From positions 2,728,001 through 2,792,000 of the forward strand of contig JARUPY010000088.1 of NCBI GenBank assembly GCA_029817715.1: DNA of 64,000 nt, in the 5' to 3' direction. This DNA is from Melastoma dodecandrum (lineage: Eukaryota > Streptophyta > Magnoliopsida > Myrtales > Melastomataceae). A model generated the notes under the pieces. The model did not search any database, had not been told where the DNA came from, and saw only the letters and a list, made by a program, of their open reading frames with translations. The position numbers and the translations under genes are program-made. Of this stretch, positions 57,728 to 64,000 are shown one piece after another. The first letter of the stretch is position 1. Each line of letters begins with the position of its first letter.

Positions 57728-57980
57728 GGAGGAGGGTCTGGTAGAGGAGAGGCGACGAAAGGGAGATGTCGTGGAGCTGAAGATTGGATCCGAGGGAGTA
57801 GAATGAGTTGTGGCAATGGAGGAGGATCTCGGCGATCTTGTTCACATCAGGGCTCGCCTCGAGCGGCAGAAGGTAGGCGGAGATCTTGGCGGCCGCCGCT
57901 GCGTAGACATGGGGATGAAGATGGTGGCGAAGGCCGGACACTGCAGCGGACGCGGGCAGTGACGGCGGTTTGAAAGCCAT
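57728..57980 (-). pseudogene. PPR-gene N-terminus, copy 3
   Basis: Nearly identical to copy 2 (for example DVNKIAEILL in place of DVDKIAEILL). It ends at the LTR. Confidence 0.5.
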
Positions 57981-58205
57981 TGTCGACGGTGAAGGGAAGA
58001 ACTAACACCGGCGGGGCTGCTTATATGTAGGAGATGGAATTACCTTTCGATCTTTAAAAGAGTAAAGTCACAATTTATTCGTTGCGATCCATCCTTACTA
58101 CACCTTATCAATCACATCATGACACCACACGACACCGACATGGCGCAAAAGGGGAACCCTTCCACGACGTTTCATTAGCTCCACTATGCCCCCGGGTTGG
58201 CTGGA

Positions 58206-58580
58206 CTAACCGATGCGCGGAGTTTTAAGGACATTGAAGTTCTGGTCGAGGAAGACATGGACCCTGTTGCAGCAGAAGTCAAAGATCACGGCCGAACCGA
58301 ATGGGATGAGAAGGACGCGCACGATGGGGTTATCCTTCTCAATCACTTGCTTCGCATAAATCCCGTCCTTCCCCACGAGCTCCGGCCACTGGGACTTGTA
58401 CCCTGTCATGAAAATTCAAGGCAAGTCATGCATGATCAATAAATCAGTTCAAGTATGGCATCCCCGTCCACGGTAATGGTTTCGTGCGATCCCCCTCTAA
58501 CCTCCGCCGCAGCACTTATGGTCTTGACACCCCTGGGAAATGCAAGGCGGATAGGGAATGCGTTGTGGGGGCGATGCCAT
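58206..58580 (-). CDS. Potato inhibitor I-type protease inhibitor, copy 3
   Basis: Exons 58502-58580 and 58206-58402. Exon 2 encodes the same protein sequence as copy 2, and exon 1 looks the same. The inhibitor motif WPELVG, the proposed Phe67-Asp68 bond and the PRIG end are intact. The TATA box is at 58645-58654. With copy 2 this is a recently duplicated, apparently intact pair. Confidence 0.75.
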
Positions 58581-58644
58581 ATTTCTTCTACTATGAGTTT
58601 TCTCTCAGGAACTACTTACATATGCCTCGATGAGCATACGACCT

Positions 58645-58654
58645 TATATTTATA
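58645..58654 (-). promoter_or_regulatory. TATA box of inhibitor copy 3
   Basis: Minus strand TATAAATATA with the same spacing to the start codon as in copies 1 and 2. Confidence 0.6.
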
Positions 58655-58808
58655 TCTATCCATGAATTTCGATCTGGTGGAGTGAACACAATAAAAATGA
58701 CGCTTTGAATTCTTTGTTATAGAATTAAGGGGATTATAAGCGTGACGTTTATGCATGATTTCCCCATGATCGAGCTTTCATTGCAGAGATAACCGCCCGG
58801 ACTATTTG

Positions 58809-58984
58809 GGAGGTGAGTGATCTCGACCTCGTTTTTGTCGTTGGTTTGTGTGAAGACCCTGTCGCAGCACAAGTCTCCAAGATCACGCTGTCTGAGAGGG
58901 AGGAGAACCTGAGAAGGGTTATCCTTCTCGCAGGATCACGTTCTTCACGCATCCGGGTGATTCCCCCACCAGCTCAATTCCAGT
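58809..58984 (-). pseudogene. Decayed potato inhibitor I copy (unit 3)
   Basis: Same relict as in units 1 and 2, with the same stops, confirming that it decayed before the array formed. Confidence 0.65.
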
Positions 58985-60002
58985 TTAAAAAGAAAAGCGA
59001 TATACCTTTCTCAATACCGCCCTTATGGGAACCGATATACCTTTCTCAAGGTAGTGTCGAGGCGGCGAATCACGTTTCGTTTGTAATTTTAGTGTCGCGC
59101 ATGGCATATGAACGAACGATATTGATAGAGTTTTACAAATTAAAACCGTAATTCATGTGAGGAGAAATACTTCTCTAACTATATTAATATACCAAAATCT
59201 ACTAGAGGAGGAGAAACACTACTTTTTCCAACCAAACTAGAAATAACAAAATTAATCTTGCCCAAAAAGAATTTCTAATAAAGAAACTTTAAAATAATTA
59301 ATTTTTACTTGTTTGTTTGTCGTAGAGATTTGATATTAAATATACGATAAAGCAATGATAAAATTAAATAACAATAGACTAATAAAAACAGACATAAAGA
59401 ATTTCAAATTACACTACTTAATGCCCTTAATTTGATTGATTTTTTAGAACAAGAATATAATTTTGATTCCACTAAGAATTGATTAGTTTAATTGTGAAGG
59501 AAAGATGAAGAAATGACAAAAATAAGATTGTTTTATTTGAGTATCATTAGTTTAATGTAATTTTTTACCGATCGTAAAAGCGAGTTAAGGGTAAGGTATT
59601 GGATTTAGTTATTCTAGAAAAAGAATTAAAGTGTATGCTTGCAATATTGTGAACTCGTTATAAACACCAATTCTTGAGGGCACCACCTTTTTCCACAAGG
59701 AGGGCCAAATTGTTATTTGACCAGTCCAGATAAACTCGCAGTTATATACTTTTCAAAAATAACGATCGACGGAAAAATATTTCGCAAAAATTTTCAAAAT
59801 TCATCAAATAATGTCCTTAATTTGACGTTATAAACACCAAATTTGATTTATTCATTTTTTTCTTTATAATACCGAGTTCACCTAAAGAAATTAAGAAATC
59901 CGACCTCAAAGGGAATTCGATGTTTAAAACACCGAATTACTCAAAATTTTTCAGATGGACTCGGACTAGAAACAATAAATTATTTATAAATTAAATTTTT
60001 TA

Positions 60003-61139
60003 CATGGAACAACATGAAGGTTTTCATAGCAAAAGGAAAAGAAGATTTTGTGTGCAAGCTCAACAAAAGTCTCTACGGTTTGAAACAAGCCCCAAGGCAA
60101 TGGTATGTGAAACTTGAGTCTTTTATGGGGGAGCATGGCTACACCATAACCAGTACAAACAATAGTGTGTTATTTCAGAGGTTTGGTGTTGATGACTTCA
60201 TTATTCTCCTATTATATGTTGATGATATGCTTCTTATTGGCAGGAATATCTCATGCATTATTCAGTTGAAGAAGCAACCGAACAAGTCTTTTGCTGTGAA
60301 AGACTTAGGTCATGCAGAACAGATTCTTGCCATGAGAATTATCAGAAGAAGAGAAGAGAAGATCTTCTTATCACAAGAGAAGTATATTCACAAAGTGTTG
60401 GAAAGGATCAATATTGGAAATGCTAAAGCAGTAAGTTCTCTATTTCCTTCTGGAGTTAAGTTGAGCCGCGATCATTGTCCTTCTTCTGATGAGCATAGGT
60501 AGTAAGTACATGCAGAAGGTTCTTTATAGTTATGTTGTTGGTAGTTTGATGTATGTGATGGTGTGCATGAGACCTGATATAGTGCACGATGTTAGCTTGG
60601 TGAGGCGATTCTTAGCTAATCCTGGAAAAGAGCATTGGAATGTCGTGAAATGGATCATTAGGTATTTGCGTGGCACCGTAAACTACGATATATGTTTCGG
60701 AGGTAGTGAGCCAAAGTTGATTGATTATGAAGATGCATATATGGCTAGAGATATTGATACTCGTAAGTCGACATCGAGTTATCTGATTAACTTTGCAGGA
60801 GGAGCCGTTTCTTGACAATCTAGGCTTCAGAAATGTGTTGCACTATCTTCTACCGAGGCGGAATTCATTGCGGCCACGGAAGCGTTCAAAGAACTATTGT
60901 GGATGGAGAATTTTCCCCAAGAGCTTGGATTCAATCAAGAATGGTACGTTCTCTTCTGTGATAATCAAAGTGCTATATATCTTGCGAAGAATTCTACTTT
61001 TCATGCGAAGTCAAAGCATATAGATATGAGCTATCATTGGATTCGAGATGTTGTGAATTCTAAGTTGGTGCATCTTGAGAAGATCCACACCGATAATAAT
61101 GAATCGGACAAGACGACGAAGGCGCTTTCAAGAGAAGAG
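60003..61139 (+). pseudogene. Copia RT C-terminus and RNase H, copy 3 (3' truncated)
   Basis: Matches the other copies up to the end of RNase H (KTTKALSRE). It then joins, at about 61137, sequence equivalent to the host segment (GAGGCGACGAAAGGGA). The polypurine tract, the LTR and the start of the host segment are deleted. It shares the TGA after GGAVS (60814). Confidence 0.9.
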
Positions 61140-61154
61140 GCGACGAAAGGGAGA

Positions 61155-61340
61155 ACGTTTTGGAGGTGAGTGATCTCGATCTCGTTTTTGTCGTTGGTTT
61201 GTGTGAAGACCCTGTCGCGGCACAAGTCTCCAAGATCACGCTGTCTGTGAGGGAGGAGAACCTGAGAAGGGTTATCCTTCTCACAGGATCACGTTCTTCA
61301 CACATCCGGGTGATTCCCCCACCAACTCAATTCCAGTTTA
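61155..61340 (-). pseudogene. Decayed potato inhibitor I copy (unit 4)
   Basis: Minus strand CRDRVFTQTNDKNEIEI. One Cys of the CC pair has become Arg. It is more diverged from units 1-3 than they are from one another, so it probably represents the original locus. Confidence 0.6.
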
Positions 61341-61429
61341 AAAAAAGTGCGAAATACGATTTTAGTTTACAAAACTTCCTCAATACTGCCCTCATGGGAA
61401 CCGATATACCTTTCTCAAGGTAGTGTCGA

Positions 61430-62487
61430 AGCGGAGAATCACGTTTCGTTTCTAATTTTAATGTCGCGCATGACATATGAACAATATAAATAGAGTTTTA
61501 CAAATTAAAACCGTAATTCTTATTTAAAAAAAAAACTAACTCTTTTTTTATACCAAACTCCACTTGAGGTGAGGAGAAAAATTTCTCTTGCCAAACAAAC
61601 TGAAAAGTGACAAAATGTATCTCTCTCAAAAAGAATTTCTAATAAAGAAGTTTAAAATAATTAGTTTTTACTTGTTTCTTTGTCGTAGTGATTTCATATA
61701 AAATATACTATGAAGCAATGATAAAAATAAATAAAAATAGTCTAATAAAAAGAGACATAAAGAATTTCAAATTACACTACTTAATGCCCTTAATGTGATT
61801 GATTTTTTAGAACAAGAATATAATTTTGATTCCACTAAGAATTGAAGTTTAGTTGTGAATGAAGGATGAAGAAATGACAAAAATAAGATTTTTTTTTTAT
61901 TAAAGTATCATTAGTTTAATGTAATTTTTTATCGATTGTAAAAGCGAGTTAAGGGTAAGGAATTGGAATTAGTTATTCTAGAAAATGAATTAAAGTGTAT
62001 GACTACAATATTGTGAACTCGTTATAAACACCAATTCCTGAGGGCACCACCTTTTTCCACACGGGGGGCTAAATTGTTTTTCGCAGTTATATACTTTTCA
62101 AAAATAACGGTCGACGGAAAATCTTACGCAAAAATTTTAAAATTCATCAAATAATGTCCTTAATTTAAACACCGAATTTGATTTGTTAATTTTTTTTTTT
62201 GCTTTTTAACACTGAGTTCATCTAAAGAAATTAAAAAATCTGCAAAGGGAATTCGGTGTTTAAAACATCGAATTACACAAAATTTTTCAAATGAACTCGG
62301 ATTAGAAACAATAAATTTTTTATAAATTAAATTTTTTATTTCTAACCCTAAATTACGATGTATTTTAAAATTTTTTACCCTATTTTACGAAATTTTTTCT
62401 TAACAGTATTATTTTGTATCAAAGCTATTTATTTTTGTAAAAACGATTTCACTCTTAGGAACATGGTGGTTGCCCCCGAATTTATAT
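61430..62487. other. AT-rich tail of the last unit, then unique DNA
   Basis: Up to 62339 this parallels the AT-rich tails of units 2 and 3, with more substitutions. After that point it diverges. No gene is supported. Confidence 0.55.
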
Positions 62488-62555
62488 TGGGCCACAATAT
62501 GGGCCTTCTAAATTTGGGCCGAATCAAAAGCTTAGTTTCTATGAGGCCCAAAATG
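62488..62555. promoter_or_regulatory. Cluster of TGGGCC/GGCCCA motifs
   Basis: Three TGGGCC copies and one GGCCCA lie in about 70 bases, as in site II promoters. They lie about 310 bases beyond the 3' end of the minus-strand gene at 62866, so the target gene is unclear. A promoter relict, or a promoter for an unseen transcript, is possible. Confidence 0.4.
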
Positions 62556-62865
62556 TTGCTCCGAATAATCATGGGTTTATGGCAAGAGGCATATCGAAAG
62601 CCTAATGTTTTTTTACCTGAGTGTCGTATGCGTTTTACTCGAATCGAAAAAAATAATAAGTTACATATGTGTTCTATTTGAAGCAGTCAGTCCATTGCTT
62701 CATTAGCAGCTTGAGAAGATGTCATTGCAACTCAAAGAACCCTGCTGCATGACCGGACAGACCAGATATGCGTCAGCCACTCACACCCAGGCTTTTATTA
62801 GCAGCTACATAACTTTTGTTCCGAAGATCCTAGTAACGTGATAACGTTTGTGACCTTTTGTAGAA

Positions 62866-63772
62866 TCAGAAGACGCACGTCTTCTGCCTAATCATCTTGC
62901 CTTTTATCATCTTGGCCTTCGAGTTGTTTGTCCCCCCAAACGGCCAACACCCGGATAGGAAACCTCCGCCGCCGCGTTCAATCCTGCATCACAAGATGAA
63001 AGATTCACTCATAAGGCTGCAGAATTTTCCCATGAAAGGCTCGGGATCGATTCGGAGGAACCGCCGGAATCTGCGACAAACTATGGATGTCTGCGCCGGG
63101 ATATGAGATTCAAACTTGTTCGTACCTGCTTGTGCAGCTCTTGCTCCTGCTGGTGCCCTCAGGACTCCAATCTTCCCCCGGAAAAGGCCGTCTTCCTACC
63201 TTCAAGTCCTTACTGATTTCCCTCCGGTCAGACCAATCCAACGATACCCTCGGTGAAAAAAGCGGCTGGGATGACTTAGATCTCTGCCCCGACGCAGGTT
63301 TCTTGCTCGACGTCAGAAAGGCCGGAAGGAACATCCTGATAAGGAAAGATCCCGCCTCCATGCTGCTAGTTCTTGTCACCTGACTGGGCCTCGTGTTAGC
63401 ATCCTTCATCGTCCTCTTTTTCTTGTTCTTCCTTTGCTTATCGTCGACTTCCGCCTCCGTCCTGGCAGGACAACTTTCCAGTCCTGCTGCTTCCGGATGC
63501 CGGTCCACGACGATGTCCTTCAAGGATAACTCGTAACACGATTCGGGCATGTCTCGGATCATCTCCATCAGCTCCTTCCTGCCCTCCTCAATCTTCCGCA
63601 GCCTCGACATTGGGGAAAGGCTGCTGTAGCCTCGATCGGACGAAAGGAGAGGGAACGTATCGTCCAGCCTGGTATCCTCGCTTCTAATCTCATGGCGGTA
63701 CAGCATACTTCCAGGAACCCAGAAATTAAATTCTCCTTCTACCATGTCTCTTTCCTGCAATCGTCGAATCAA
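62866..63772 (-). CDS. Plant protein of unknown function
   Basis: Exon 63126-63772 joins in phase to exon 62866-62983, which ends GKMIRQKTCVF. A GTACG donor and a GATGCAG acceptor fit. The most likely start is the ATG at 63745 (MVEGEFNFWVPGSM). A TTGCAG acceptor at about 63756 means that earlier exons could lie beyond the window. Visible features: LRKIEEGRKELMEMIRDMPE, SCYELSLKDIV, a Lys-rich basic stretch (KQRKNKKKRTMKD, possible nuclear signal) and a Ser-rich second half with LIRMFLPAF. The EGRKELMEMI...PESCYELSLKD block is reminiscent of an uncharacterised plant-specific family. No catalytic motif is seen and no function is proposed. Confidence 0.65.
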
Positions 63773-64000
63773 ATCAAGAAGAGATATGGCTCAGTATTAT
63801 ATGTAGGGACCAAAGGCTTTTTGTTTACTTTCTGCTCTGTGTTTCACAGAAGAGGAAAAAGGTTGTGCTGTGTGTGTGTGGGTAGTATGGTGTTGAGTCG
63901 GTTGCTTATTTCTAGGGAGATTTTTTAAGATACTCGATGCCAAGAAAGTCAAGTTGTGCCGTCTATGAGGGGAGTGGGGTTTGGTTTCTCTTTCAAAGTC
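63773..64000. other. Right margin
   Basis: No gene is resolved. This may be intron, 5' UTR or promoter of the minus-strand gene. A GTGTGTGTGTG run lies near 63868. Confidence 0.35.

Larger units (their letters stand above)
49927..62339. repeat. Tandem array of chimeric host/retrotransposon units (about 4.18 kb)
   Basis: Each unit is copia RT C-terminus, RNase H and LTR followed by about 2.3 kb of host DNA (PPR N-terminus, potato inhibitor I gene, inhibitor pseudogene, AT-rich tail). Units run 51640-55818, 55819-60002 and 60003-62339 (truncated), after a leading host segment 49927-51639. Equivalent points repeat at 4179 and 4184 bases (RT start 51651, 55830, 60014). Identity is very high between copies. 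The first host segment lacks about 500 AT-rich bases. The last unit lacks the LTR, the PPR piece and the inhibitor gene (junction about 61137). At 62339 the host tail continues into unique DNA where the others jump to RT, which marks the original duplication breakpoint. Confidence 0.9.

Noticed and set aside
1..64000. tRNA, rRNA or CRISPR arrays
   Set aside because: No tRNA cloverleaf, rRNA core or regularly spaced short repeat was seen; the only regular repeats are the 4.18 kb units and AT-rich minisatellites.

Overview
The window is nuclear DNA of a flowering plant. It holds multi-exon genes with GT-AG introns, typical plant families (PAD4, PB1-CBS, plant-type topoisomerase 3 alpha, potato inhibitor I), plant retroelements and an endogenous pararetrovirus-like coat-protein ORF. 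The species cannot be fixed from the sequence. Exon structures below were built by hand from splice sites, reading frames and family resemblance.

Layout. 1-4041: TE-rich flank, with a 1.14 kb element with a perfect 21-bp terminal inverted repeat (TIR) enclosing GC-rich palindromes and a possible plant-mobile-domain tail. 4042-8580 (+): 14-exon CBS-CBS-PB1 membrane-anchored protein, followed by a decayed copy of its own 3' end (8965-9290). 10737-15660 (-): auxilin-like J protein, 8 exons. 16111-17162: Pack-MULE with a perfect 9-bp target-site duplication, carrying a gene fragment. 17330-17720 (-): decayed auxilin fragment. 18594-19775 (-): UVR8-like pseudogene. 19776-22160: AT-rich DNA with a MITE. 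22240-24360 (-): intact 706-codon caulimovirid-type coat-protein ORF. 24858-25592: TIR element built of TTACGAA motifs. 25884-28781 (+): PAD4 immune regulator. 29160-29990 (-): PsbP-domain pseudogene. 30404-32192 (+): VPS20 (ESCRT-III). 33010-34896 (-): F-box protein. 36257-44752 (+): DNA topoisomerase 3 alpha, 24 exons, behind a cluster of GGCCCA (site II) motifs.

46330-62339 is the most unusual part. An old Ty1/copia element appears to have split a PPR-type gene. The 3' part of the retroelement (RT C-terminus, RNase H, 3' LTR) plus about 2.3 kb of adjoining host DNA has then been tandemly amplified as a unit of about 4.18 kb. Each full host segment carries the PPR N-terminus, a potato inhibitor I gene with a TATA box, and a decayed second inhibitor copy. 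The outer LTR is clearly diverged from the inner LTRs, while the inner LTRs are nearly identical, so the amplification is much younger than the insertion. The net effect is three potato inhibitor I gene copies where the single-copy locus would have had one.

The window ends with an unidentified plant gene on the minus strand (62866-63772). The single-copy genes do not form a pathway. They are independent housekeeping, trafficking, repair and immunity genes separated by TE-rich DNA that is unusually full of broken gene copies.
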